Below are positions 1 to 12,803 of a stretch of DNA of 64,000 nt, piece after piece. Positions within the stretch are counted from its first letter, which is position 1. Each line of letters opens with the position of its first letter. Made by a program: the position numbers and the translations under genes. The DNA is from Mucor racemosus (lineage: Eukaryota; Mucoromycota; Mucoromycetes; Mucorales; Mucoraceae). Location of the stretch: positions 620,001 to 684,000 of the forward strand of contig JAPEHQ010000011.1 of the NCBI GenBank assembly GCA_027405735.1. Direction: 5' to 3'. The notes under the pieces are model-generated. The model was not told where the DNA came from and did not search any database. It saw only the letters and a program-made list of their open reading frames with translations.

Positions 1-502
1 CTGCTAAGAAATTTGTCATGGTTGCAGGTAAGATTTCATGATAAGGTTGTTGCAACAGCGCAAAGAATAGCTAACATGGTCAAATCATAAAGATTTCAGA
101 AAGAAGAGCAAAAAACTCGGTACAGAATGGGTCAAAGGCGTTCCTATTGAAGTTGTGCCTATGACTTACAAATCTGTTATGAAATCAATCGATACTAAGC
201 TTTCATTGAAGCCTATTTCCTCCAAACTTCGTATGGTAATGTGTAGATATAGTAAAAGTATTTATATAAGTAAATATTCAATATGATCATAAATTTAGGC
301 CGTAAACAAGGCTGGCCCTGTCGTAACTGATAATGGCAATTTTGTCATTGACACACATTTCGGTGCCCTTGAAGATCCAGCACAACTATTGAAAGAACTC
401 AAATTGTTGACTGGTGTTTATGAAGTTGGTTTGTTTTGTAACATGGCCGAGAAGGCATACTTTGGTGAAGAAGATGGTTCAGTAAAAGTTTGGTCGAAAT
501 AA
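1..502 (+). CDS. RKI1: Ribose-5-phosphate isomerase A, C-terminal part (5' end outside window)
   Basis: Interconverts ribose-5-phosphate and ribulose-5-phosphate in the non-oxidative pentose phosphate pathway (cytosol). Exons read by hand: 1-27, 93-235 and 299-502, joined by GT-AG introns of 65 and 63 nt. The spliced frame gives VMVADFRKKSKKLGTEW, then KGVPIEVVPM, then NKAGPVVTDNGNFVIDTHFG and ends ...GSVKVWSK. The DNGNF(V/I)ID stretch and the VADxRK/KLG segment are typical of RpiA. The 5' part of the gene lies before base 1. The stop at 500-502 is followed by a poly-T run. It is convergent with the histone H1 gene. Confidence 0.93.
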
Positions 503-709
503 TCGAGTAAATTAAATGATTGAAAAACTTGATTTTTTTTTTTTTTGCCTAACGAATAAAAATGTACATGAGTACCAAATTATAAAAAGATCATTTCTAT
601 TACAATTCGTTTTTATTAAGCTTAAATTATGAGACACTAGATGATGTGTTTATCCCCCTTTCTTCAATGGCTCCCACATGTAAATTTTTTTTTTTGATTT
701 TTTTTTGTT

Positions 710-746
<37 letters not shown>

Positions 747-1105
747 CAAAATCCGGACGCGCTCCCCTTCCAGGAAATCAAAAACTACATCTTTTTTTTT
801 CTTTTTTTTTTACAACCTAAAAAAAATATTGGCAACCACGTGTAACCAAAGATATAACAAAATTTTCAAAAAGTCTCTGCTTTAAATATTTTTAATAATA
901 AAAAAAAATGATATAATTGAAAGGGTTTGATTTGATGACTGTACAAAGAATGGACAAATAAACCCTTCATTATATAATACAATGGGAATTCATAAAAAGA
1001 ACTAATAAATTTGCTGAAAAAAATTTGATGGGGTGAGGGTGGGGTAATAAGAAAAAAATTCAAGTAATAAAAAGGGTAAAAATGAATCGTGAGTTTGGAA
1101 AGCAT
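503..1105. other. Convergent intergenic region with homopolymer runs
   Basis: Lies between the stop codons of the isomerase (+) and histone H1 (-) and should hold both 3' UTRs. It contains long A and T runs, including about 30 A near 711-741 and T tracts near 530-546 and 790-810. I see no gene in it; short ORFs here consist of homopolymer codons. Confidence 0.7.
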
Positions 1106-2036
1106 TTATGCCTTACCAGCCTTCTTGGTGGCAGCGGCCTTCTTAGTAGCAGCGGCCTTCTTGGCGGGAGTGGCAGCCTTCTTAGCAGGGGCAGCAGCCT
1201 TCTTCTTGGGAGCCTTAACACCAGCCTTTTCGGTGGTAGTGGCCTTCTTCTTGGGAGCGGCAGCAGCCTTCTTAGCAGGAGCGGCAGCCTTCTTTGCAGG
1301 AGCAGCAGCCTTCTTAGCAGGAGCGGCAGCCTTCTTTGCAGGAGCAGCAGCCTTCTTAGCAGGAGCGGCAGCCTTCTTAGCAGGAGCAGCAGCCTTCTTA
1401 GCAGGAGCGGCAGCCTTCTTAGCAGGAGTAGCCTTAGTGGCGGTAGCAGCCTTCTTGGGAGCAGCAGCCTTCTTGGCAGCAGCCTTCTTGGGAGCGGCGG
1501 GCTTCTTATCAGCTGCCTTCTTTTCAGTCTTTGTCAACTTGACAGTACCAGAAAGACCTAAGATCAATTAATCATTATGAAATTAGTAACAATAAAATAA
1601 ATTGACACTAATCCATTTTGCTTTTTCTTTAAAAATAATGCCTTTAAATATGATATTTACCTTTAGGAAGATTGAATAAGTTCTTGGCTTGACCACGCTT
1701 AATGGCAGCAGCAATTTGAGAATCAAAATGAGAACCGGCAACGACCTTATAGTTGGCTAAAATGTACTTCTTGATGGCAGGTCTGGAAGAACCCTTTCTT
1801 TCCTTTAAGGCAATGATAGCGTCTGCAATGAAGTTTGAGGATAAATACCTTACACCAAAAATAGTATCAAGAAATTTTACTTACTTTGAATCATGGCTTC
1901 ATACTTGATAAATCGAAAATAAAAATATAAAAAAAAGTTATATAATGTCTCTTTCAATTGATCAATGTATTCTTACGGTGGGGTGTTCGGCCTTCTTAGC
2001 GGGAGTAGTCTTCTTTGTAGCAGCGGCAGCAACCAT
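1106..2036 (-). CDS. HHO1: Linker histone H1
   Basis: Nucleosome linker histone that compacts chromatin. Four exons on the minus strand: 1977-2036, 1885-1903, 1661-1822 and 1106-1557, giving 230 residues with phases that join exactly. The N-terminus MVAAAATKKTTPAKKAEHPT leads into the winged-helix domain: YEAMIQNAII, ALKERKGSSRPAIKKYI, LANYKV. This is followed by a lysine/alanine tail of repeated AAPAKKA units (about 90 residues) ending KKAGKA. Exon 2 is only 19 nt. Length and domain order fit fungal H1, which usually has one globular domain. A TATA-like element lies around 2130. The opposite strand of the tail repeat gives long leucine/serine or alanine shadow ORFs that are not genes. Confidence 0.93.
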
Positions 2037-2239
2037 ATTTTATGATGTTAAATTCCTTTTCAGTAAAAGTGAGATGAGAAGAGGAAAACAGAAAAGAAAA
2101 AGCATTTCCTGCGTTTGCAAAAATTGCGCCCTTTTTATACTAAAAAAATTGGATTTGCTGGCCGAAGTTAAAATGGTGAAATGGGCCAATCAGTCAACTT
2201 GCTTGATTTTTTTTGGCTTAATTTTTGTGTAAAAAAAAA

Positions 2240-2890
2240 AAAAAAAAAAAAAAAGGGACGCGCTCACTTGCAAGAGATTTTTTTTTGAAAAAAATAAAAA
2301 CAAAAAATGTAATTAGAAGGTACTTGCTGTAGAAAGGATGTCCAATTTGCAATCAACAGCATTCAAAATATTCCTGAGAACCTCTTCTATTAGATTTTTG
2401 CAAAAATATTTCTCTGTTTTACAGACATTTCAAGTATAATGCGATCAAATAAAATGAAATCAATTCTGGCCATTTTTTTTTGTTTTGGTTCTCCTGTTAT
2501 CAAAAAAAAAAAAAAAAAATAGAAACATCTCTCTGGTGTATCTCTTTACAGAGGTTTGGTAACATAGTCTATATGTATATCATTATGAACCTCTTCATGT
2601 CAAGAAAATGAATTTCAATATGGATTTATTTATATATTAGTAAACTTTAGAAAGTCTTACAAATTACAACATGCACATCGTTTTTGCTTTCAAGAAAAAA
2701 AAAAAAAAGTCGTCATAACCTAAATTAATCCTTTTTTTAATTGTACTTGACCTAATCTAATAATAACATGAACAGATGAAATAAAAGCATACTTATAATA
2801 TTTAACAGCTTTGCTATTTGTTGTAATTGTCTCTATATAAATTGCAAGATATTCAAGGTTGTATTGCTATGAAAATGATTTTGTCTGTGT

Positions 2891-2936
<46 letters not shown>

Positions 2937-5900
2937 ACCCCAAATATTTTAAAGATAAAGTGTTGGAAATGTGTATTGAAAAGCATAATAAATCATTGCA
3001 ACTAATAACAGTTTGATAAACTTCTTTATGAATACAAGGGAATATCAATATATGTACTTATTTTATTATGCTAGCCATTTGTTCTTTGACAAGGATTGTT
3101 TACATTCTGAATATTCCCCCCAAAAAAAAAGAAAGAAAGAAAAGTAACATCAAGCATCGTTTCATGAAAAAAAAAACTATTGATATCAATTACAAAAAAG
3201 ACATCTAAAACATATGATCTCTAGTATCATTAAATAGCGCTTGAGCTGTAGATTACAACCATATTAATAAAAGCCCTTTTATACAGCTTAAATCTCTCGC
3301 TAAATGTCCAGAAAAAAAAGGATTTTTTTTTTGTTTTTTTTTTTTATGAGTATTTTCCATTCCACGATGACAAAAAAAAAAAGGATGACCCATGCAAAAT
3401 TCAACAAATTTATTCAATGAATATGGCACTTTTTGAACACTACCACAGAGTAAATGTAATTATTCTTAACAGAGTTCATCGGTTTGTAGTAGTCTAATTG
3501 GATTGATCTATTGCTATAATCATTCTTTTTACTGTACAAGAAGGAAATGGTGCTTTATCAGAATTTCAAATTAAGAAAAAAAAATCTGTTTTAGATATAG
3601 CAAAATCAACATGTAACAAACAGTTATCCATGATCCCTTTAGACAAACTTTCACTCATTATTAATTCTCAACTAGTCTTAATTCTATATTTTTATTTTTA
3701 CGAGTAAATTGTTATATTAAAATATCATCATTTTACAATTGCTGATTGATTTCATCAGGTGCCCAGGTTTTTTTTAAAAAAAAAAGGAAAAAAATTCTTA
3801 AAAAACATGGCACGAGGCGACCGTTTCCCCTTTTGTTCGATATAATGCTTTATATATAAAAATAAACATAAAAAGTACTATATACAGGAATCAAGGGTTG
3901 ATCAATCTTACAAGTACTGATACTCGATAAATATATTAATGAATATGGATTGGATAAGAAAGTATCAGGAAAAAAAAACATTGCTCGGGGCTCATCAAAT
4001 TTGTTCAATTAAAATTTGCTTCTCAACTCATTGAACAAAAAAAAAAAAAAAAAAGTAGAGCACATGTAGTTCCTCCTTTTCATTTATGCCATAATAATGT
4101 CTCCTTAAGAGTAAGGTAGCTAGTACTGTAACTTTTTGTAAGATGATAGGCTATATTTCACTATAAAATTTTAAATTTCAAAGATACAACTTTACAACAG
4201 TTGGATTATTAGTATGATGTTTGAGATGTATTACGCTAAACTGAATACATATATCGTAAAGCAGATCTCCCAAAAACTAGTTACAAGTCTAGGATATTCT
4301 ACTCAAGAATTAAGTGCTGTACTGTACTAATGCCTCGCTTTTGCTGCAGGAATCATAGTTCTTTCTGTTCAAGTAAAATAAAACACATTATATAATACAG
4401 TACATGTTCTTCCTCTATAATCAGGTTTCAAGTGGTGCAAAAGACAAAAGAAAAATTTCCCACCCAAGCTCACTTGCCCTGTTTTGAGTAACGCCTAATA
4501 TGTATTCTTTAAAAGAAACTTTCATGTAATAATGTAGCAATAATGACTGTGCAAAAAGGGTGGTTCCTTTTTTTATCAAAAGACGAGGTGAACAGCTATC
4601 AAACATTAATCGCATGTCAAATTACACAAATTAATCTCTAGTGACACCAAGTGTATCTGTTTTGCTTGATGGTCCTGAATCCTGAAGTTGTTTATACTAA
4701 CGAATAATGATGATAAACATGATACCATGAATGTATAAGCATTTTTTGCTACCAGAAAGGTCGATTAATATCTAGTACAGTCATTTGTATGGCTGTCATC
4801 ATATGAAAATAAAGAGCATAGCTACCTTTTTTGCTTTTGCTTTTTACTTAATTTTAATATTATATGAAATATTCTTCTGAAAATATTTTGAATAACTTGC
4901 ATACCTTTTTTAAAGTTATACAACATTTTTTTAGTTTCAACGTGCTGCCATTTGGAAACTTTTAGCTGCGTAAGCTTCTCCAATCGATTTTGTGTCCCTG
5001 AGATTATGTTTCTTCTCGGCAAAGCCATTTTTGATCCGGTTTCCAGCCTTCACTTATAAGGTAATAGTAGGGTAGCAAAGGTTTTAGCAAACAATAAATA
5101 AAATGTTTACAGTATTTTTAATTTTCTGGTATTTCTGCATCAATGATTGTCTACTGTAATAAAAGGATTCAAGATCTTCATATTTGTCAGATAAAATATG
5201 ACGCCTTCGACCAAAGAAAGTGCATAACCAAGTGTGTTTGATCTTGTGGTATTCACAAAGTAAACCACCACGTACACAGATCATCTTTGAAGGTTCAATC
5301 AAATATACATGTGGTATGGTATTTATAATTGTTAGATAATCTAACTTACTTTCTATTGAAATATATGCTAACAACAAAATTATGGCCTTTTTTTTTTTCT
5401 AACTCTATAATATCACATCTTATGTTCCAACTCATATAGTGTAGACACTACAGTTAAAAACTTCAATTATGTTTTACGCAATAATAACACAATGCAAGCT
5501 GTCTAATTACATAATAGCTGGTTTGACCTTGAAGAACGTGCTATATTTTTAGTTTGACAATTTGGATATTTAAAGAATTTTACTTTCCAAATTCAATAAT
5601 AAAATCCAAAAAATGACTTAATTAAAAGTATGTGATTTGGAACGCTTTATATTAAAGTTGTTTTTTTCTTTTGTAATTTTTCGTCGCAAAAAGTTTAGAT
5701 CTTTAAGCATTACAGTTATAAACTATATGAATCAGTTTAAAGCCTTGTTTTTCGGGCGAACGCTTTGCTTTGCCATACCTCGTACGAATTATCAATTTAT
5801 GCATTAAATCAAATTTACTAATAAACGACACATTTGCTTGGTATGATATACTATTTTCAAATTCGTCCCATTTGGATCAATATCTATTGCAAACGAGTTT

Positions 5901-6920
5901 TTTCCAGCTATTTTTATTTTTGAACGTGACGAAGACAAATTCTTCGCTATATATTCATAAGTGCTCATTCAAAAACAGCTATTTGCTAAATGAAATTAAA
6001 ATATGATACTTTTCAGCTAACTGAGCATTTATAATTCTTCCAAAATTCGAATTCGAATTACAATTTAATATTATAGGTTTTTTCAAAAATTATCTGAAAC
6101 AGGTTATATACAAAAAGTCAAAAAATACTCAAGAAAGCGTGCATTTCTACTTTATCATTCTCACAATGACTCATGGAGGATGAGATATAAACTATCTGTG
6201 AATGTTTCCTAGACGTACATTTCATTACAATCAGGACTTATTTGAATCTATATTCGTCGAGAACGAGTTTGTTTAATGTCCTTAGTAGGTGTAAATAATT
6301 ATAAAACATAAGCCGAGCCTTGGACGAGCTTTTTTGTAAGCTCGTCTAACTTCAACGAGACTTGAAAAAAGTTTGGTTGCATAAAAATAGCTCGGCTCGT
6401 TTTAAATAATTAGGTGTAAATAGTAGATAAATAACTTGCTTTGCAACTTACAGAATTCACAACGATGGTCCATGAAAGCTAAAAATTGGAGCATGTATTT
6501 GTCAAATAAGAGAAAATGAATAACTGTAAAACTAAGGCTTGCCTGAGTAGTCCATATTTATGGAGAAAACAATTTTATGAGGCAAGGCTTTGTTGCAATG
6601 AATGAAAAATGAAACATAAAATATTTAACTTATTACACATATTGTATATTGTTGTTGAGAAGAATGATCATAATGAGGACGATGATGAATACAGTGATAT
6701 AGAAGAAGAAAAAGAAGACCTAGACAAAAATGTTTCATTCCAATAGTGGTAGTAGTATACCCAGGTCTACACGAGTCTAGTAATCACAATCGAGCAGTAG
6801 TGTGAGCATAAGCAAGCGAGTGAGCCCTATGCTTGTATGCTTGCTCGAAATGCTTCCAATTTAAATAGGCTTGCTTGCACGTAAACCCGCTTGCTTGACT
6901 GCTTGCAGTTGCACTCGAAT
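2240..6920. other. Gene-poor AT-rich region
   Basis: About 4.7 kb with no gene I can support. It holds many poly-A/poly-T runs, the longest about 39 A at 2895-2933, others near 2231-2254, 2504-2519 and 4037-4054. ORFs of 60-97 codons at 4421-4615, 4822-5028 and 5084-5377 (all minus) have no recognisable domain, splice partners or start context. A stretch near 6310-6410 carries GCTCGG/GAGCTCG-rich words resembling the repeat that follows. Confidence 0.6.
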
Positions 6921-6925
6921 TTGCT

Positions 6926-7162
6926 CGCTTGCTTATATGCTCGTGCTCGACTTGCTTGACTTTTTGAAAAATTAGAGAATCCTTGATTTATGCTTGCTTG
7001 CTTGCTTGCTTTCAAAACTGAAAATGCTCGATATAAAATTGCTCGACGAGCCGTTGCTTAGGCTCGGGCTTGCTTGAGTAATTTTCAAATATTTTAGACT
7101 CAGCAAATGCTTGCTGGAACTGCTTGCGCTCGCTTGGGCTCGGCCATTTTGCGAACGCTACA
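6926..7162 (+). repeat. Dispersed GCTTGC/GCTCG-rich repeat, copy A
   Basis: A stretch built from GCTTGC and GCTCG words, including a short (CTTG)n run near 6990-7010. It matches 21084-21318 in the same orientation over about 235 bp with scattered substitutions, including the shared words GCTCGACGAGCCG and CGCTTGGGCTCGG. Less regular sequence of the same composition extends upstream to about 6780. Read on the minus strand it gives a KQAS-rich ORF, which I treat as an artefact of the repeat. The class of repeat is unknown. Confidence 0.8.
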
Positions 7163-7164
7163 CG

Positions 7165-8730
7165 AGTCTTAAAAGACATTTTTTATGCTATGGATATTAT
7201 CGATATATCCAAATATACGGCAGTAGTGTACATTTTGGGTATCATAATTTATTATTAAATTAGAGAACAGATGTTTTTCAGGGGGTAATTTGACATCTTT
7301 GATCTGAATGTACTGTCAATATTTATCATAGGCCTCAGTCTATAATTGGCGTTATATTAAATCAATGCAGACACATTGATTTACTACATAATATTCTCAG
7401 AAGATAGCAAAAACCTAGTAGTAATTACAATTAATGTATCAAAAATATATAAATACTGTACATATCCAAAGGATTTATTGTTAATAAGAATGTAATAACA
7501 TTCTGGCAAAATTAATTATTAAGACCCTTTTGTCACTTCACACTTCACTGAACATTGTTTGAATATAGAGCTTTTTTCTTATAAACTTAATTATATATTG
7601 TTCTACGCGAAATCCGCATTGTACATTCTATTACATATGCAATGAAATACATGGCACCTTCTTTTATAGACCAAAGTTACCATTGTCCTTTCAGAAAAAG
7701 AGCTCATCTCGATTCGTACCTGAATCTCGCTCCATAAGGACTGAGTTCCAATCAGATCCCAACAAACATAACGAGGAAACTCTATATTGCTGATATTTGT
7801 AAAATAAAGTATTCCTAATCAAAATACAACCTTCTACTACAACATGACACCTATAATACAAAGCCGTACTTATTTTGCATTAATACTATATTCCAAAACT
7901 CCTGCTCATAAAGTCGCAGTTACAGAAATTCCAGATAAGGAATCACATCCCATAAAAATATAGCATACTTTATGAAGATATTATTCTTTTTCTTCAGATT
8001 TCTTTTAATCACAATAAAACCGTGGAAAGACTATGATTGCATTTATCAACGCCTTTATTTTTTTATTTCATTTTTTATTTTTATAAAATTACTTCAATTT
8101 TATTGCAAAAAATATGCATTTATCATTTTCATATTTTCTCTTTATTTTGACAATCGGTAAACAAACTATCAGTTAAATACAGTACATATTATATATAATA
8201 TATTGTATATCGAAAAATCTCGTATAAGACATAACTCGAATAATAATATCAATACAATATACTCAAACTACCGATGCGACATAGTGTTTTCAAGAATTTT
8301 ATGAGAAGCTATTGTGATGCTTTTTTGTTTATATTTGATGAAGAGTAAAAGAAGTACGTTAAAAATGTCGTATTTTTGAAGATTTTTAACAAAATAATAT
8401 TCAAGGCCATGTTTTCTAAAAACCCTAATTGGATACTCAAAAGAGCAAAGCGAGGTATACCTCATCCTGAGATACTTCTGCGTATTATAACAGAGTTTTT
8501 TGACACCTCGTATCGAAAACATTGTGTGTTCAAAGTCAAAAAACAAGGTGTCTGATAATCAAACCTGGGGAAAAGCAACTAGTAGCATAAAATACTCCAT
8601 CATCAAACAAGGACATTTTTCAGGTCCTCTTGGTATCTCTCCTCTGTATTACAAAATAGATCAAGGAAGCCAAGTTTAAGCTGCCAATTTACGGACGTGT
8701 GCGTGGAATAAATTTAGTAGTGGAAGTTGA
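7165..8730. other. Gene-poor AT-rich region
   Basis: No gene, RNA or clear repeat recognised. Short ORFs (for example 7972-8160 and 8268-8546) are AT-rich and lack recognisable domains or splice-joined neighbours. Confidence 0.5.
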
Positions 8731-8734
8731 GATT

Positions 8735-8880
8735 TGTTTAGGATATATACTAGTAGACTGGGTGCATTTATTATTAGCTACTAATAATAGACATGCTCAA
8801 AGGATTATTTAAACATGATTCTTGGAGTAATGAGTATGAGGTCATAATGATGTACTGTACAATAGAAAACTTTGAAAAAC
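8735..8880 (+). repeat. Partial copy of the LTR-like repeat
   Basis: Starts with TGTTTAGGATATA and then resembles the first 130-150 bases of the elements at 18459 and 60710 (shared words such as GACTGGGT, GCTCAAAG, ATTATTTA, AATGAGTATGAGGT and ATAATGATGTA). The similarity fades after about 8880, so this is a diverged or truncated copy. Confidence 0.6.
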
Positions 8881-9199
8881 ACAATTGTTTGTAGCAGAAT
8901 AAATGATAAAGATATTATAATTTGTACCTGTACTTTTTGAACGATGATTTTTTCGGTATTAAATTTTATTGTTATTATTTTTCACATGATTATAGAACGT
9001 AACTTGATCTATTATCCCATGTTTTTTACTTTTTGATATTAATTAGCGCATTTTTTTTCCAAATGCCATAGTCGGATTGTCGTAATGTCACCAAGTACTA
9101 TACTTTATCACCTTCTACAGTATCAATGCATCTTACAATCTATTGACTACGACATGATGCATTGAAATGCAAAGTTTTGATATCGGATATAAGAAACAA

Positions 9200-9455
9200 C
9201 TCTTAGCGTACTAAGTTTATCCAGCATGCAGTAAATGACAAAGTTATTTACTAAAATAAAAAAAAAATATAAAAAATAAAAGCAGTAGAAATGCAATTAT
9301 AATCAGCTAAAGTTTTTATTACAAAAGATTTCTGAAGAGTTAAAATAATTGAAAAGTATGAGGGTATTTATAGTGATTTGGAGAACTTGGATACCATCAG
9401 ACTTGAATGGATGTATATTTAGTAATCTTCCAGTTTTGAGTACATTGTTATTGAT
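9200..9455 (-). repeat. Dispersed repeat, inverted relative to 19015-19260
   Basis: The minus strand matches 19015-19260 with few changes. The best-conserved part encodes, by chance or descent, a peptide like NNVLKTGRLLNIHPF in both copies. In the other copy the repeat abuts the end of the LTR-like element. No coding function can be supported. Confidence 0.7.
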
Positions 9456-9459
9456 TTGA

Positions 9460-12400
9460 TATTTTAAGGGGTAAATTGTGTAGAGCATTGACCATAAGGG
9501 ATTGTATGTCAAGTGTGACAATATCGATCTTTTGGGAAATGGTTGTTTTGTTTATTTCTGTTATATCTATTTTATGTAACCTTGATTTTTAAGGGGTAGT
9601 TTTTATATGCTTGAATCTTATTTATATTGATAGTGCAACTTCGATATAGATGAGTAGTTGACTAAATTGATATCTTTGTTTATTATCATTATTGATTTGG
9701 ATAGAATCCTGTTTTGATATATATGTCATTTGTGTAATTGATTGCGCCGTGATCAAGGGTGCTATCATCTACACGACATGTATAGTTCAAAAAAGTATTT
9801 CATATTTTTAGCATGCGTTTGTTATTGTGTTCAATTGAAGCGCTTGTTTATTATTGTTGTTCAAGCATTTCAAGTGGCATCATGTCTTATGAGAGACACT
9901 TGGAATTTAGGTTGTTTTATTTTTATCAAGCGTTTTTAGTATGTAATTCCACTACACAGCAATTATCAAGGACGCTTGGACCTCAATTATGGCACCATGT
10001 TATTTCATCCCAGCGGTTAATCAATCAAGTAGCCGTCAAATCAATATCCAAGCACATTTAGCGCAGCATTGAAACAAGGCAACTCACAAGCTCTGCAAGA
10101 ACGGTTAAATTATGATTGATTCATTTCAATCCATAGTTTACTATCAAACAGATTTAATGGTTTAATAGGGCCTTAAATTGCATCTCAGGATCTCAATGTC
10201 AAATCAATATAAAAGGCCATACTTTTATATCTAAACAAACAATGTCTTGTTCTTATTATACAGTTGAAGAACTGATTCATTACTCATTCTCTTTTAGTTG
10301 TATTCTTTTTTAAGTATTATTTATCAAATTTGAAAATATACGACACGGAATACTCCTCCCGACATGAGATATGAGCCTAATACACAGGGAAATTTAAAGT
10401 AAAAGCGAGAGTATTCTTTGTAGACATTTTTGAGGATATTATCTCCACGAAAAATCAATAATCTAAAAGAAGGGCCAAAATGCATTCGATAGAACTCAAC
10501 GAATTCAACGACATGAATATAACAAAAAAATACTGCTCAATATAATGAATATTTTGAAATCTACTATAAAAATGCGAAAAAAGAACATGAAAAAAGTATT
10601 TAGAATTTGTTTCATGTTTAATTATGTTATAGAGCACCTCAAAAACAAATAAATTTTATTATTAGATAGTTTTAGTGTTGATTTTTTTTTGCATAGATAC
10701 GAAGGATCAAAGTTTTTAATTTTTAGCAGTAAAATACGTATAAAATCTGAAACATTAGTACTAGAAAAGTTATACCAACTGCTACAAATAGGATATTTCC
10801 GGATACACGTTTTTAGATTAAAGTTGATCATCTCAAGTACATTGGCGTATATTTTTATTTTGTTGTTATTTACCGAGAAAAAAAGTTGTTCAGCAGGGAT
10901 GGGTAAGCCGGACTGTAATGACCTGTAATTTTGGATTAATAACAAAGATAAATAATATGCTTATAGATATATTATTCTTGTTATCATAAATTGGTAATCA
11001 CTGGATTGATAGAGGTTAGACATCTTATTTGCAAATGAGATATTTATTTAAGTGAATAAATAAAAGTAAAAAGATAGATAAATCTACAAAGGATTGTAGA
11101 TTGATTTCCTTGTAATATTTATATAAGGAATGAGGTAAGGCTTTGCATGAATGAAACTGAAATGCTTGGTTCATTGCACAGACCTATGGTTTTAGGAAAG
11201 AAGCAATATATATCATCTTCTTTCAAGTCTTCCATGAGGTACAAAATTTTTGCAGGAACAGGTAGCATAATGCGGCAGATTTACAAATATTTTGCAATGT
11301 TTAAAGTATATCCTAAAGCGTCTATTATAGGCATAGTTATAGAAAAAAAGAGGACTCACTCCGAATTTAAAGATTGAAAACCTTGAAAATTAGTTTATGG
11401 AAAAATTAATTTGTGTGAATATCTACAAAAACAAAACAGCAAAAAAAAAAAAAAGGAAAAAACATGTATAGCTCTACGAGTTGTTTTAGATTTATGATAT
11501 GGTACTTTGAAAATATTTTGATGAGATGCTTGTACTGATCAGTTTCAAAAGTATCATGAATCGCTACAGATGACAAAATATTATAATTCATTTGGATCAC
11601 GTTAGTAGCATAATTATTACTATCAGTAAATGTAGTAGATTAATTCGATTTTATTTCATTTTAACTAGCAGCATAAAATGTACATTGGAGGCATGACATG
11701 ATATACATTTAGGGTCCCAGACAAAACTGAGATAACTTTGTTAGGATAAACAACTCGATGACTTGCATTAAATAATGCAAATCAATCTCAATTTCGAAGA
11801 TCGGATAGCTGATAGATTATTGAGTGGTTCATATCGGTAAGATGGTTCTAAATTTATTTATAGCAACCTTTACCCTGAATTACTCTTAATCGCACAGACA
11901 AAAGAAATCTGTAAAAATTCGGATCATTGAATCTGAAACCCGGAACAACGGAAAAAACAATACACAGACACGAAATAAAAGGTTTGGTCAATTAAATAAT
12001 ATTTGATGTAAAAAAGAAGAAATATATCATCGGAAAAAAGGGACTATTTAGATGGTCTCACAAAAAAGAAAAATAGAATAATTAAGAAAAAATTTAAATT
12101 CATATTGCTTGATGGATTCAGAACAATAGTAACCTGATTTGTTTAAAAAATGCAGCTTGATATAGCCAATTTAACTAGTTTAAGCAGAAGAGTATTTGTT
12201 GATGATATGCCAAGGTTGGAAAAAAAAGTTCTAATAGATAACATCATGATGAGCTTCAGATTTGATCTAACTTTTAAAAAGTTACTTTCGGATTTTTCTT
12301 TCTTTTTTTTTTATAACAACAAAATTGGGCATATTTATATAGAAAAAGAGGAACTTGTGTGAGTGTGAGTGTTGGTGTGTACGTGTGTATGTGTGTGTAT

Positions 12401-12560
12401 GCATGTGTGCATTTTTGATGAATGTATAGTAATAATAATAAAGTGATATATAAAGTGTAAAATGTGTTTTTTGGTAGTAATGTATTTTTCTTTGTTTGCA
12501 GAATACAACATTCAAAAAATAAGGTACATTACGACGTAACTATGATGAAAGTATGGTTTT
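9460..12560. other. Gene-poor AT-rich region
   Basis: No gene supported. ORFs up to 107 codons (10622-10945, minus) are in AT-rich sequence without recognisable domains. Around 10200 there is a TATAAAAGG sequence followed by pyrimidine-rich DNA, which could be a remnant LTR promoter, but no LTR ends were found. A GT/TG-rich run lies at 12360-12415. Confidence 0.5.
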
Positions 12561-12568
12561 GTTTTTGT

Positions 12569-12768
12569 TCAAATTAAAACTTCACGCTGATCTCTTCTTC
12601 TTTGTTCACGAGTTCTCTCCAGTTCAATGGATCGAGGATCTAACAAAGCAGTGGTTAATCCACGAGTTGGTATAGTTATGAACTTTGGCATGGGACGAAG
12701 CTCCAAATCAAGTGATATGTTGATAGCTAAAAGATAAACAAGCAAATAAATATGTTATATAAACACAT

Positions 12769-12803
<35 letters not shown>

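Noticed and set aside
1082..1571. Two plus-strand ORFs of about 160 codons rich in Leu/Ser or Ala/Phe
   Set aside because: They are antisense shadows of the lysine/alanine repeats of the histone H1 tail.
4822..5028. Minus ORF starting MALPRRNIISGTQ, superficially like the start of a Ubc13-type enzyme
   Set aside because: Similarity stops after about ten residues and no further exon of a ubiquitin-conjugating enzyme is present.
5084..5377. 97-codon minus ORF in the gene-poor region
   Set aside because: No recognisable domain, no splice-joined neighbours and no clear promoter; length is possible by chance in a long AT-rich stretch.
9540..10350. Possible LTR with TATAAAAGG promoter near 10210
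   Set aside because: Neither TG...CA ends nor a second copy could be identified.
11147..11377. 76-codon ORF ending in FKVYPKASIIGIVIEKKR
   Set aside because: The end looks protein-like but no family was recognised and no exons join it; at best a fragment.
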